From Tenacibaculum soleae (lineage in GTDB: Bacteria; Bacteroidota; Bacteroidia; Flavobacteriales; Flavobacteriaceae): 64,000 nt of DNA. Where the stretch lies: positions 310,001-374,000 of the forward strand of contig NZ_MAKX01000002.1 of assembly GCF_001693415.1 (NCBI RefSeq), read 5' to 3'. This document shows positions 1-8,259 of the stretch, piece by piece; position 1 is the stretch's first letter; each line of letters starts with the position of its first letter. A program made the position numbers and the translations under genes. The notes beneath the pieces are model-generated. The model was not told where the DNA came from. It did not search any database and saw nothing but the letters and a program-made list of their open reading frames with translations.

Positions 1-261
1 TTTCTTAATTTTGGCCGCTTCTAATAATTGTACTGCAGCTGGTGGTGTTTTTACAACAAACTCAAATGATTTGTCTGTATAAACTGTAATCACAACAGGT
101 AAAACTTTACCTTGCTTGTCCTGTGTACGTGCATTAAATTGCTTACAGAACTCCATGATATTAACACCGGCAGCACCTAAAGCGGGTCCAACTGGTGGCG
201 ACGGATTCGCAGCACCTCCCCTTACTTGTAGTTTAACTAATTTACTTACTTCTTTTGCCAT
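1..261 (-). CDS. rplK: 50S ribosomal protein uL11 (partial, C-terminus outside window)
   Basis: Ribosomal protein L11 of the 50S GTPase-associated centre, which binds 23S rRNA beside the L7/L12 stalk. The 87 visible codons begin [13 protein letters not shown] and carry the proline/glycine-rich [18 protein letters not shown] segment of the N-terminal domain. The rest of the protein (family length about 140-145 residues) runs off the window edge. It starts 65 nt after the nusG stop, in the usual secE-nusG-rplK order, so it is probably co-transcribed with them. Confidence 0.97.
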   Translation of the reverse strand, partial: MAKEVSKLVKLQVRGGAANPSPPVGPALGAAGVNIMEFCKQFNARTQDKQGKVLPVVITVYTDKSFEFVVKTPPAAVQLLEAAKIKK

Positions 262-326
262 TGTTTAAGATTTAATGACGTGTTTAAAATGGAAGCTTCA
301 AACACATCTAAATATAGGTGTAACGA

Positions 327-878
327 TTATATTTTTTCTACTTGCGTATAATTTAATTCTAATGGTGTTTTTCTTCCAAAAATCTTAACCATTACTTCTA
401 ATTTACGCTTTTCTTCATTTACGTTTTCAACTGCTCCGTCGAATCCATTAAATGGTCCATCGATTACCTTAACCGTTTCTCCAACGTTATAAGGTATTGC
501 GATATTTTCATCTCTAACAGAAAGTTCATCAACTTTACCTAACATTCTGTTTACTTCTGATTTACGCATTGGTACTGGTTCTCCTCCTTTTGTTTCACCT
601 AAAAAACCTATAACTCCTGTTACAGATTTAATTACGTGAGGAACCTCACCTGCTAAATTAGCTTCTACCATTACGTAACCAGGAAAGTATACTCTTTCTC
701 TGTTAACTTTCTTTCCGTTTCTTACTTGAATAACTTTTTCTGTAGGAACAATTACTTGATTTACGTAATCCGACAAACCAAAACGAGCGATTTCTGTCTC
801 GATATAAGTTTTCACCTTATTTTCTTGACCTCCTACTGCTCTAACTACATACCATTTCATCACTGAATCAGCCATCAT
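327..878 (-). CDS. nusG: Transcription termination/antitermination factor NusG
   Basis: NusG binds RNA polymerase, suppresses pausing and links transcription to Rho or ribosomes. The 183 residues show the NGN domain (KWYVVRAVGGQENKV near the N-terminus, FPGYVMVEA in the middle) and a C-terminal KOW domain (GETVKVIDGPFNGFDGAVE). It starts directly at the end of secE; the neighbouring ATG at 875 is equally possible. Translational coupling with secE and the following rplK is typical of bacteria. Confidence 0.97.
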   Translation of the reverse strand: MMADSVMKWYVVRAVGGQENKVKTYIETEIARFGLSDYVNQVIVPTEKVIQVRNGKKVNRERVYFPGYVMVEANLAGEVPHVIKSVTGVIGFLGETKGGEPVPMRKSEVNRMLGKVDELSVRDENIAIPYNVGETVKVIDGPFNGFDGAVENVNEEKRKLEVMVKIFGRKTPLELNYTQVEKI

Positions 879-1069
879 TAAAACATTTTAAAGAAATTAT
901 CTAATCCTGTTTGAAAAACTTTATCAATTCCTGCTACTGCTAAAGCAAAAATAATAGTAAATGCCGCAACAACTACAGTTGACTTTTGAGCCTCTTCACG
1001 AGATGCCCAAGTCATATTAGTGTTTAATTCTTCAAAAGAACCTTTTATGTACTCTATAAAGTTATTCAT
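878..1069 (-). CDS. secE: Preprotein translocase subunit SecE
   Basis: Small subunit of the SecYEG inner-membrane channel. At 63 residues it is the short form: an amphipathic N-terminal stretch (YIKGSFEELNTNMTW) followed by one membrane helix at about residues 31-55 (STVVVAAFTIIFALAVAGID). It overlaps the nusG start by one base. It lies between tRNA-Trp and nusG, the standard arrangement. Confidence 0.95.
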   Translation of the reverse strand: MNNFIEYIKGSFEELNTNMTWASREEAQKSTVVVAAFTIIFALAVAGIDKVFQTGLDNFFKMF

Positions 1070-1123
1070 GTTTTTATCCTTTTAACGAGCTATGATTTAA
1101 TACCATAACTCGCTTTAGTTTTG

Positions 1124-1196
1124 CACGGATTGAGGGACTCGAACCCCCGACACCTGGTTTTGGAGACCAGTGCTCTACCAACTGAGCTAAACCCGT
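1124..1196 (-). tRNA. tRNA-Trp (CCA)
   Basis: A 73-nt cloverleaf on the minus strand. The acceptor arms are ACGGGTT and AATCCGT with one G-U pair. The anticodon stem encloses CTCCAAA, giving anticodon CCA, and the T-arm has GGTTCGAGTCC-type sequence. No CCA is encoded. It sits between tuf and secE, where tRNA-Trp is found in many bacteria. Confidence 0.96.
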
Positions 1197-1206
1197 ATTT
1201 CATTTT

Positions 1207-1238
1207 AAAAGGAGTCTCTCAATAAAGAGACTCCTTTT
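1207..1238 (-). terminator. Hairpin terminator after tuf
   Basis: A perfect 13-bp stem (AAAAGGAGTCTCT with its complement) and a 6-nt loop end in T-rich sequence on the minus strand, 23 nt past the tuf stop and just before tRNA-Trp. It probably ends most tuf transcripts, so that tRNA-Trp-secE-nusG are reached by read-through or processing. Confidence 0.75.
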
Positions 1239-1260
1239 CTTTATGATATAAACTAATTTC

Positions 1261-2448
1261 TTAGTCTAAAATTTCAGTTACCTGACCTGCACCTACTGTT
1301 CTACCTCCTTCACGGATAGCAAACTGTAAACCTAAGTTTAATGCAATTGGTTGGATTAAATCAACTGTAATAGTTAAGTTATCTCCAGGCATTACCATTT
1401 CTACTCCATCAGGTAAGTTAATAGTACCTGTTACATCTGTTGTACGCACATAAAACTGTGGACGATAGTTGTTATGGAATGGAGTGTGACGTCCACCTTC
1501 TTCTTTCTTTAAAACATAAACCTCAGCTTTAAACTTAGCGTGTGGTGTTACAGATCCTGGCTTAACAATTACCATTCCTCTTTTAATGTCTTCTTTTGCA
1601 ATACCTCTTAATAAGATACCTGCGTTATCTCCTGCCTCACCTCTATCTAAGATTTGACGGAACATTTCAATACCAGTTACTGTAGAAGTTAACTTCTCAG
1701 TACCCATACCGATAATTTCAACTGGATCACCAGAGTTGATGATTCCTGTTTCAATACGACCAGTAGCAACAGTACCACGACCAGTAATTGAGAATACATC
1801 TTCAATTGGCATTAAGAAATCTTTTTCAGTTTCTCTTGGTGGCTCTTCAATCCAAGTATCAACAGCTTCCATTAATTCTAAAACTGTATTTACCCATTTC
1901 TCTTCTCCATTTAAAGCTCCTAAAGCAGATCCAGCTACTACAGGTCCATTATCTCCATCATATTCATAGAAAGATAATAAATCTCTAACTTCCATCTCTA
2001 CTAACTCTAGTAACTCCTCATCATCTACCATATCCACCTTGTTTAAGAAAACAACAATACGTGGAATACCTACCTGACGACCTAATAAGATGTGCTCACG
2101 AGTTTGTGGCATTGGCCCATCAGTTGCAGCTACAACTAAGATAGCTCCATCCATTTGTGCAGCACCAGTTACCATGTTCTTTACGTAATCGGCGTGACCT
2201 GGACAGTCTACGTGCGCGTAGTGACGGTTAGCTGTTGCATACTCTACGTGAGAAGAGTTAATTGTTATACCTCTTTCTTTTTCCTCTGGAGCATTATCGA
2301 TTTGATCAAAAGCTCTTTGTTCAGAAAATCCTGCATCTGCTAATACTTTTGTAATTGCAGCAGTTAAAGTAGTTTTACCGTGATCTACGTGACCAATAGT
2401 ACCAACATTTAAGTGGGGCTTCGAACGATCGTAAGTTTCTTTTGCCAT
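1261..2448 (-). CDS. tuf: Elongation factor Tu
   Basis: GTPase that delivers aminoacyl-tRNA to the ribosomal A site. At 395 residues it is full length. The G-domain motifs are visible: GHVDHGKT (P-loop, about residues 19-26), DCPGH, NKVD and GSAL, followed by the two beta-barrel domains ending in [14 protein letters not shown]. It lies directly downstream of four tRNA genes in transcription order, as in the E. coli thrU-tyrU-glyT-thrT-tufB operon. Open frames on the opposite strand are shadows of this gene. Confidence 0.99.
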   Translation of the reverse strand: MAKETYDRSKPHLNVGTIGHVDHGKTTLTAAITKVLADAGFSEQRAFDQIDNAPEEKERGITINSSHVEYATANRHYAHVDCPGHADYVKNMVTGAAQMDGAILVVAATDGPMPQTREHILLGRQVGIPRIVVFLNKVDMVDDEELLELVEMEVRDLLSFYEYDGDNGPVVAGSALGALNGEEKWVNTVLELMEAVDTWIEEPPRETEKDFLMPIEDVFSITGRGTVATGRIETGIINSGDPVEIIGMGTEKLTSTVTGIEMFRQILDRGEAGDNAGILLRGIAKEDIKRGMVIVKPGSVTPHAKFKAEVYVLKKEEGGRHTPFHNNYRPQFYVRTTDVTGTINLPDGVEMVMPGDNLTITVDLIQPIALNLGLQFAIREGGRTVGAGQVTEILD

Positions 2449-2523
2449 GATTATTAATTTTAATTCTTAGTTAAATATATTTAGTGTTACTTTAAATTCT
2501 TTTTTAAAAAAACTCTAAAAAAG

Positions 2524-2596
2524 AGCCAATGACCGGATTTGAACCGGTGACCTCATCCCTACCAAGGATGCGCTCTACCAACTGAGCTACACCGGC
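2524..2596 (-). tRNA. tRNA-Thr (GGT)
   Basis: A 73-nt cloverleaf. The acceptor arm is GCCGGTG paired with CATTGGC through two G-U pairs. The anticodon stem CATCC/GGATG encloses TTGGTAG, so the anticodon is GGT. It is the last of four tRNA genes read into tuf. Confidence 0.96.
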
Positions 2597-2611
2597 CTGG
2601 ATAATTATTAG

Positions 2612-2684
2612 AGCGAAAGACCAGGTTCGAACTGGCGACATTCAGCTTGGAAGGCTGACGCTCTACCAACTGAGCTACTTTCGC
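2612..2684 (-). tRNA. tRNA-Gly (TCC)
   Basis: A 73-nt cloverleaf with a perfect acceptor arm GCGAAAG/CTTTCGC. The anticodon stem TCAGC/GCTGA encloses CTTCCAA, giving anticodon TCC. It lies 15 nt upstream of tRNA-Thr(GGT) in the same transcript. Confidence 0.96.
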
Positions 2685-2746
2685 ATACTTTTAAAACTTT
2701 TATCATTACTAAAACTTAGCTTTAATAATAAATTCGCTTTAAAAAG

Positions 2747-2829
2747 TGGGGAGAGCAGGATTCGAACCTGCGAAGTCGTAAGACAACGGAGTTACAGTCC
2801 GTCCCAGTTGGCCGCTTTGGTATCTCCCC
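2747..2829 (-). tRNA. tRNA-Tyr (GTA)
   Basis: An 83-nt class II tRNA with a long variable arm. The acceptor arm is GGGGAGA/TCTCCCC. The anticodon loop CTGTAAC lies between ACGGA and TCCGT, so the anticodon is GTA. Confidence 0.96.
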
Positions 2830-2870
2830 TTGGTAATTTAAACAATGTTAAAGAACTTCTTTTTTTTATG

Positions 2871-2944
2871 AGCCGATGAGAGGACTCGAACCTCCGACCT
2901 GCTGATTACAAATCAGCTGCTCTAGCCAGCTGAGCTACATCGGC
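2871..2944 (-). tRNA. tRNA-Thr (TGT)
   Basis: A 74-nt cloverleaf with acceptor arm GCCGATG/CATCGGC. The anticodon stem GCTGA/TCAGC encloses TTTGTAA, giving anticodon TGT. It is the first gene of the Thr-Tyr-Gly-Thr-tuf transcript. Confidence 0.96.
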
Positions 2945-2956
2945 TTTTATTGTCAT

Positions 2957-2987
2957 AAAAAAACAATCCGCTATTTCTAACGGATTG
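2957..2987 (-). terminator. Rho-independent terminator after hpf
   Basis: On the minus strand, CAATCCG, a 10-nt loop and CGGATTG are followed by a run of seven T. It lies about 60 nt past the hpf stop and just before the tRNA cluster, so it should end the xerC-hpf transcript. Confidence 0.75.
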
Positions 2988-2995
2988 CAAATGTA
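2988..2995 (-). promoter_or_regulatory. Candidate -7 box for the tRNA-tuf transcript
   Basis: TACATTTG on the minus strand matches the Bacteroidota -7 consensus TAnnTTTG. Transcription would begin inside the 5' arm of the upstream terminator, so the new transcript could not form the whole hairpin. No clear -33 TTTG was found at the usual spacing. Confidence 0.4.
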
Positions 2996-3044
2996 TAAAG
3001 TAATTTTAATATTTTAAAACTTTTTTCAATTATTTTTTATCTTT

Positions 3045-3353
3045 TTATGATACTAATGAATCTCGTTGTTTTTCTTTTGATTTTTTTAAACTCCTTTTTA
3101 ATGAGTCTACCGCAACACTCACGCCTTCTTCAAAGGTTTTATTTTGTTTTTTTACCATTATTTCATTTCCTGGTATATTTATTTTTATTTCTGTTATTTT
3201 ATTTTCTTTTTCACTTGTTTTTTGCACTTTTAAAAAAACCTCTACATCAACGATTTTATCATGAAACTTCTCTAACCCTTCTATTTTTTTTTCAATATAT
3301 TCTATTAAACCTTTATCTGCTGTAAAGTTTACTGACTGCGTGAATACTTTCAT
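3045..3353 (-). CDS. hpf: Ribosome hibernation-promoting factor (HPF/RaiA family)
   Basis: Binds the 30S decoding region to inactivate ribosomes during starvation or stress. The 102 residues show the family pattern: beta strand MKVFTQSVNFTADKGLIEYIEKKIEGLEKF, then an amphipathic central part and a lysine-rich C-terminal helix (SVAVDSLKRSLKKSKEKQ). This is the short form, without the extra dimerisation domain of long HPF. It starts 14 nt after xerC and is probably in one transcript with it. Confidence 0.88.
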   Translation of the reverse strand: MKVFTQSVNFTADKGLIEYIEKKIEGLEKFHDKIVDVEVFLKVQKTSEKENKITEIKINIPGNEIMVKKQNKTFEEGVSVAVDSLKRSLKKSKEKQRDSLVS

Positions 3354-3367
3354 AATTTTTTCAATCT

Positions 3368-4255
3368 TTAGTTTGACTCTCTAGGGTGAGCCTTGTTATA
3401 TACTTTTTTTATCTGCTCCAAGCTATTATGCGTATACACTTGGGTAGCGGCTAAACTTGAATGCCCTAGCAATTCTTTAACCGAATTTAACGACGCACCG
3501 TTATTAAGCAGTTGCGTAGCAAAAGCATGCCTTAAAATATGTGGGCTTTTTTTTGCTTTTGTTGACACTTTACTAAAGTACAAATTTATTACTCGGTACA
3601 CAAGAGTTTCATATATTTTAACCCCTTTTTTTGTTATTAAAAGTGCCTCTACTGAACTCTTTTCATAATCTCTTTTTAAGCTTAAATACTGATTTAAAGT
3701 CTTTAAAACAGACGGCAACACCATCACATACCGCTCTTTATTTCTTTTTCCTAAAACCTTTATGACCTGACGACTAAAATCGATATCTTTTTCTTTGATA
3801 TTAACCAACTCTATTCTCCTCATACCCGTTGAATACAATAACTCAACAATTAACTTATCTCTTACTGATTCAAAATCTTTACCTTCTCCTAAAACACTCA
3901 ACACACTTTCAACCTCTTCTTTATCAAATGGCGTTTGTATTTTTTTTTGAACTTTTAATGCCTTATGTTTTGCTAACGGATTTATTTCAATTTCATGTAT
4001 TTTTTGCAAAAAACTATAAAACGTTTTCAGAGAACTTATTTTTCGATTAATACTTCTGTTCGAAATTTTATTTTCTACAAGAGCAACTATCCAAGTTCTT
4101 ATTTGATGGTAATGTATTAGTGTTATTTCTTTTTGATCAAATTCTTCTTCACAAAAATCACTAAACGCAATTATATCTCGCTTATAAGCGTTAATTGTAT
4201 TTTTAGAATAATTTTTTTCACATTCTAAATATCTTAAAAAGGCAACTACAAGCAT
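3368..4255 (-). CDS. xerC: Tyrosine recombinase XerC/XerD
   Basis: Site-specific recombinase for resolving chromosome dimers. At 295 residues it has the usual length, with an N-terminal SAM-like core-binding domain and a C-terminal catalytic domain. The catalytic residues are visible: R146 (TGMRR), H239 and R242 (HILRH), H265 (LGHSS) and Y274 (TQVYTH). The neighbours rpsU and hpf, not phage or transposon genes, point to the housekeeping recombinase. Whether it is XerC or XerD cannot be settled from sequence alone. Confidence 0.88.
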   Translation of the reverse strand: MLVVAFLRYLECEKNYSKNTINAYKRDIIAFSDFCEEEFDQKEITLIHYHQIRTWIVALVENKISNRSINRKISSLKTFYSFLQKIHEIEINPLAKHKALKVQKKIQTPFDKEEVESVLSVLGEGKDFESVRDKLIVELLYSTGMRRIELVNIKEKDIDFSRQVIKVLGKRNKERYVMVLPSVLKTLNQYLSLKRDYEKSSVEALLITKKGVKIYETLVYRVINLYFSKVSTKAKKSPHILRHAFATQLLNNGASLNSVKELLGHSSLAATQVYTHNSLEQIKKVYNKAHPRESN

Positions 4256-4283
4256 TTACTCTTTGTTTTTACAAAAATAAATA

Positions 4284-4318
4284 TACAAAAAAACCTGTAT
4301 TGATATCAATACAGGTTT
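4284..4318 (-). terminator. Terminator after rpsU
   Basis: A perfect 28-bp palindrome at 4291-4318 (arms AAACCTGTATTGAT and its complement), followed on the minus strand by a run of T. It lies 22 nt after the rpsU stop and separates rpsU from xerC-hpf. Confidence 0.8.
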
Positions 4319-4340
4319 ATATAATATTTGTAAGTAATCA

Positions 4341-4538
4341 TTAACTTACTTCTTCTTTCGTTCTTAATCCTTGAACGTAAGATGCTTTCATCATTTGAGC
4401 TCGTTTTACAACAGAAGGTTTATTAAACTGCTTCTTGTCTCTTAATTGTTTTAAGATTTTTACATCTCTAAACTTTCGCTTATAACGTTTTAACGCTCTA
4501 TCGATATTTTCTCCTTCTTTAATTGGAATGATTAACAT
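4341..4538 (-). CDS. rpsU: 30S ribosomal protein bS21
   Basis: Small basic protein of the 30S platform, near the 3' end of 16S rRNA. The 65 residues follow the family pattern (IPIKEGENIDRALKRYKRKF, then a lysine-rich helix). In Bacteroidota, bS21 together with bS6 and bS18 helps hide the anti-Shine-Dalgarno sequence of 16S rRNA. The gene has a strong Shine-Dalgarno sequence of its own, so ribosomes lacking bS21 could translate it preferentially. Confidence 0.95.
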   Translation of the reverse strand: MLIIPIKEGENIDRALKRYKRKFRDVKILKQLRDKKQFNKPSVVKRAQMMKASYVQGLRTKEEVS

Positions 4539-4545
4539 GTATTAG

Positions 4546-4554
4546 CACCTCCCT
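4546..4554 (-). promoter_or_regulatory. Unusual strong Shine-Dalgarno sequence of rpsU
   Basis: AGGGAGGTG lies 7 nt upstream of the rpsU ATG on the minus strand. Comparable purine-rich sites are missing from the other genes here, as is normal in Flavobacteriia. It fixes the rpsU start and suggests autoregulation by ribosomes that lack bS21. Confidence 0.85.
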
Positions 4555-4589
4555 TCATTGTAGTCTCTAAATTTTTATTTTTAGGACTG

Positions 4590-4620
4590 CAAATGTACTG
4601 AGTATTTTTTAATAAACAAC
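4590..4620 (-). promoter_or_regulatory. Promoter of rpsU
   Basis: On the minus strand a GTTG (-33 type) at 4617-4620, a 19-bp spacer and TACATTTG at 4590-4597 match the Bacteroidota promoter pattern TTTG-N19-21-TAnnTTTG. Transcription would start roughly 45 nt upstream of the rpsU ATG. Confidence 0.6.
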
Positions 4621-4688
4621 TAATTTATACTGTTTTTAAAAATTTCTTTCAAATACTATTATTTTATCTAAAAAAAACATGTAAATAA

Positions 4689-5855
4689 TTAAGTAGCAGG
4701 TTTATATTCTTTTTTATCGATAATCATCTTTGCTATAATCTCTTTTAAAATTTCAGAAGTTCCACCACCTATCGGACCTAAACGACTATCTCTTAATAAA
4801 CGTGCTAACGGATATTCTTCCATATAACCATAACCACCAAGCAACTGTAAAGCATCGTAAATAACTTCATCTGCCATTTTGGTAGACAACATTTTACTCA
4901 TACTTGCTTCTTTAACAACATAAACCCCTTCATTTAGTCTTTTTGTGATAGAATAATTATACTCTCTACACATATCTACTCTTGATGCCATTTCTGCAAC
5001 TTTATGACGCAATGCTTGAAATTTATCTAACGTCTTCCCAAAAGCCTCTCTTTCACTCATATAATTTATCACATAATTTACAGCATACTCTGCTCTTGCA
5101 TGAGCATTTATAGCCATTATTAAACGTTCTAAAGCAAAATGTTGCATTATATAAGGAAACCCTTTCCCTTCTTCTCCCATTAAATTTTCGGCAGGAATCA
5201 CGACATTATCAAAAGCAATTTCAGCTGTATCAGAAGCTCTCCATCCTAATTTATCTAATTTAGTTGATGAGATCCCAGGTGTGTTTCTATCAACTAAAAG
5301 AATACTCATTCCTTTATGCTTATCCTCTGGATTTGTTTTTGCCGCAACTACCAAATAATCAGAATATACTCCGTTTGTAATAAATGTTTTTGACCCATTA
5401 ATCACATAAGTATCTTCTTTTTTAATTGCTGTAGTTCGCATACCAGCAACGTCACTCCCTCCAAAAGGCTCTGAAATACATAAACATCCTATTTTATCTC
5501 CGTTTATACTCGGAGTTAAATATTCTTTTTTGATTCTATCATCACCTTCTTTATTTAAATGTGTCATTGCTAAATAAGCATGCGCCCACATATTAGCGGC
5601 AAAACCTCCTGAGTTAATTTTTTGTAATTCTTCTAAGAATATCACAGTATAAAAAAGATCTAATCCTAATCCTCCATATTCTTCTGGTTGATTTAATCCG
5701 AAATACCCCATTTCACCAAACTTCTTCCAAATGAAACGCTCAACGGCTCCATCTTTTTCCCATTTATTTATATGAGGAACTACTTCTTTTTGTAAAAAGT
5801 CTTTAAAACTTTGACGAAAAAAGTCATGTTCTTCTGTAAAGTACATACTGTTCAT
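4689..5855 (-). CDS. Acyl-CoA dehydrogenase family protein
   Basis: FAD-dependent alpha,beta-dehydrogenation of an acyl-CoA ester. At 388 residues it has the common length of the family. Seen in order: the N-terminal helical domain, CLCISEPFGGSDVAGM (FAD/substrate contact region), the beta domain with NGSKTFITNG, and the C-terminal helical domain with YGYMEEYPLARLLRDSR and GGTSEILKEIIAK. The chain length and type of substrate cannot be told. It starts the minus-strand run that continues into the HhH protein gene 18 nt away and is unrelated in position to fadE further downstream. Confidence 0.88.
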   Translation of the reverse strand: MNSMYFTEEHDFFRQSFKDFLQKEVVPHINKWEKDGAVERFIWKKFGEMGYFGLNQPEEYGGLGLDLFYTVIFLEELQKINSGGFAANMWAHAYLAMTHLNKEGDDRIKKEYLTPSINGDKIGCLCISEPFGGSDVAGMRTTAIKKEDTYVINGSKTFITNGVYSDYLVVAAKTNPEDKHKGMSILLVDRNTPGISSTKLDKLGWRASDTAEIAFDNVVIPAENLMGEEGKGFPYIMQHFALERLIMAINAHARAEYAVNYVINYMSEREAFGKTLDKFQALRHKVAEMASRVDMCREYNYSITKRLNEGVYVVKEASMSKMLSTKMADEVIYDALQLLGGYGYMEEYPLARLLRDSRLGPIGGGTSEILKEIIAKMIIDKKEYKPAT

Positions 5856-5873
5856 AATTATTTTATTGTTTGT

Positions 5874-6578
5874 TTATTCTGCTTTCAAATATAAAACTAT
5901 TCTATCATATTTATCTATAGGAAAACCAGCTATCTTTTTTATTTCTGATATATCTTGAAGTTCTGCTACTTCATCTCTATAATCAAAAATACTTTTACAC
6001 AAAGCATAATCTATATAAGGTATTTTAAGCACCTCTTTAAATGTTGCGGTATTTATATTTATTGGTATGATTTTTTCTTTAAATTGCTTCTCCTCAATCA
6101 CCTCCTCTTTATCAGTAGCTTTTATAGAATTTATTAACTTAACTCTTCTTTTTTCTTCTTGAACAACCCAATCAGGAAATTTAAAATTTGGGGATATTTT
6201 ATTTATTAAACTATCAGACATCTGAGTTACTTGCTGAAACTCATTAGTTGAATTTACAAACCGCCCTTGCTTTCTATATGCATGTAATCTATCAATTTCA
6301 TCTAAAGACATTCCTAATTGCTCTCCCTTAAAATCAGAAATATAATTTGGGTTAAACTTATATATCTTGAACTTTCTACGTTCAACTTCAATAGCTTTTA
6401 AACTGTCAATTTTGTTTTGAAAAAACAATAACTCTTTTGTATTTTCTTTTACTTTTTTACCTGATGAAAAATCAACAAAAAAATAAACTACCTGAAGTAA
6501 AACAATAAGTGTTATCAAAAAGAAAACCCCATTTCTTTGGCGTTTGTTATACCAGAAATGGGGTTTAAATATTTTCAT
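5874..6578 (-). CDS. Membrane-anchored helix-hairpin-helix (ComEA-like) protein
   Basis: The 234 residues begin with a positively charged N-terminus and one membrane helix at about residues 17-35 (GVFFLITLIVLLQVVYFF). A charged linker follows, then repeated helix-hairpin-helix units (LHAYRKQGRFVN.., ININTATFKEVLKIPYIDY, IKKIAGFPIDKYDRI). HhH units bind DNA non-specifically, and ComEA-type proteins act in DNA uptake, but a role here is only inferred. The spacing of 18-19 nt to its neighbours suggests one transcript from the symporter gene through this one to the dehydrogenase. Confidence 0.7.
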   Translation of the reverse strand: MKIFKPHFWYNKRQRNGVFFLITLIVLLQVVYFFVDFSSGKKVKENTKELLFFQNKIDSLKAIEVERRKFKIYKFNPNYISDFKGEQLGMSLDEIDRLHAYRKQGRFVNSTNEFQQVTQMSDSLINKISPNFKFPDWVVQEEKRRVKLINSIKATDKEEVIEEKQFKEKIIPININTATFKEVLKIPYIDYALCKSIFDYRDEVAELQDISEIKKIAGFPIDKYDRIVLYLKAE

Positions 6579-6596
6579 TACTCTTAATAACTTACA

Positions 6597-8171
6597 TTAT
6601 TTAGCAAACTCTTTAATAGCTTTCATATACTTTGCTAACTCTTCTTTTACCTTAGGTGCAAGCATTACAATACCAATCATATTTGGTACCATCATTGCAA
6701 AAATCATTGCATCTGAAAACCCTATTACCGAACCTAAACTTGCTGCTGAACCAATAACAACAAAAACACAAAAGATAATTTTATAGGTATATTCCATTTT
6801 TTTGCTTCTTCCAAATAAATAAGCCCAACCTTGAAAACCGTAATAAGACCAAGATATCATTGTTGAAAAAGCAAATAACACTACTGCAATTGTTAACACG
6901 TATGGAAACCAAGAAATAGCAGATTCAAAGGCTCCTGATGTTAACAAAATAGCTTGTGCATCATTTAACCCTGCATTTGCTGATGTCACATTACCAGTTA
7001 TAATTAAAACTAAAGCTGTCATAGTACAAACTACAACGGTATCAATAAACGGCTCTAACAAGGCTACTAACCCTTCAGAAGCTGCGTATTTTGTTTTTAC
7101 AGCTGAATGCGCTATAGAAGCAGAACCTACACCTGCTTCATTTGAAAAAGCAGCTCTTCTAAATCCTTGCACCAATACTCCTATTGCTCCTCCAGCCATA
7201 CCTTCTGGACTAAAGGCTCCGCTGATAATTTGCGAAAAAGCATCACCAACCATATTTATATTTGCAAATATTACAAATAATGAAGCCGCTACATATATAG
7301 CAACCATAAATGGCACAATTTTATCTGTTACTTTTGCTATTTTTTTAATTCCTCCAATAATTACTATACCTACAAGCACAGCCATAACTACTCCAAACAA
7401 CCATCCTTTACCATGTAAAAGAGATGCTTCACCTCCTGTTATATTTTCAACTAATTGAAATGCTTGATTTACTTGAAACATGTTACCACCTCCAAAAGAA
7501 CCTCCAATAACAAAAACAGCAAATAATCCTGCTAAAACTTTACCTAATGTTTTATTTTTTAACCCTTTTGTTAAATAATACATTGGCCCTCCATAAACGG
7601 TACCATCTGACTCAATATCACGATATTTTACACCAAGTGTACACTCTACAAATTTAGATGCCATTCCTAAAAAACCTGCTACAATCATCCAAAAAGTAGC
7701 TCCAGCACCACCAATTGAAACTGCTATTGCAACCCCTGCTATATTACCTAAACCTACTGTTGCTGATAATGCTGCTGTTAATGCCTGAAAATGAGAAACC
7801 TCTCCTTCATGATCTTCTATTGCAATTGTCTCTCTATGGTCTCCATCTGTTAAATCACCTGCTCCATGCATAGATTCATGATGATCAAGATCGTCATATT
7901 TACCTCGTATTATATTAATAGATGTTACAACCCCTCTAAAATTAATAAACTTAAAATAAAAAGTAAAATAAAGGGCTCCTAATATTAATGGAAATAATAC
8001 CCAAAAAACTTTTATACCTCCTCCAAAGTCAATTTGATAGAATATTAAATTGACAAACCAGCCTGTAGCGCTACCAAAAACTTCGTCTATTTGTTGATCA
8101 ATACCTTTTTCTTGTGCAAATGTTAACATCGGTGTTATTAGTAATAACAACGTTAGAAGTTTTTTCTTCAT
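6597..8171 (-). CDS. Alanine/amino acid:Na+ (or H+) symporter, AGCS family
   Basis: Inner-membrane carrier for alanine- or glycine-type amino acids driven by sodium. The 524 residues have a cleavable-looking N-terminus (LLLITPMLTFAQ) and about eleven hydrophobic segments. The AGCS motifs are visible: TVGLGNIAGVAIAVSIGGAG, GGPMYYL, and AFSNEAGVGSASIAHSA. A hydrophilic insert rich in His, Asp and Glu (roughly residues 90-125) sits between the first membrane segments. The actual substrate is not determined. Confidence 0.9.
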   Translation of the reverse strand: MKKKLLTLLLLITPMLTFAQEKGIDQQIDEVFGSATGWFVNLIFYQIDFGGGIKVFWVLFPLILGALYFTFYFKFINFRGVVTSINIIRGKYDDLDHHESMHGAGDLTDGDHRETIAIEDHEGEVSHFQALTAALSATVGLGNIAGVAIAVSIGGAGATFWMIVAGFLGMASKFVECTLGVKYRDIESDGTVYGGPMYYLTKGLKNKTLGKVLAGLFAVFVIGGSFGGGNMFQVNQAFQLVENITGGEASLLHGKGWLFGVVMAVLVGIVIIGGIKKIAKVTDKIVPFMVAIYVAASLFVIFANINMVGDAFSQIISGAFSPEGMAGGAIGVLVQGFRRAAFSNEAGVGSASIAHSAVKTKYAASEGLVALLEPFIDTVVVCTMTALVLIITGNVTSANAGLNDAQAILLTSGAFESAISWFPYVLTIAVVLFAFSTMISWSYYGFQGWAYLFGRSKKMEYTYKIIFCVFVVIGSAASLGSVIGFSDAMIFAMMVPNMIGIVMLAPKVKEELAKYMKAIKEFAK

Positions 8172-8259
8172 AATTATGTATGTTTGTTTTTTGAATTAGT
8201 AGCTCGCAATATCATAAAAAAATGTACTTTCAACAAGTTTTATGCGTTAAATGTAGTTT

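Noticed and set aside
1736..2343. Open frames on the plus strand opposite tuf
   Set aside because: They are shadows of the highly biased tuf codons; products are of low complexity and match no family.
3368..4255. XerC-like recombinase as a sign of a mobile element
   Set aside because: Neighbours are rpsU and hpf, its length and motifs are those of housekeeping Xer, and there is no repeat or cargo.
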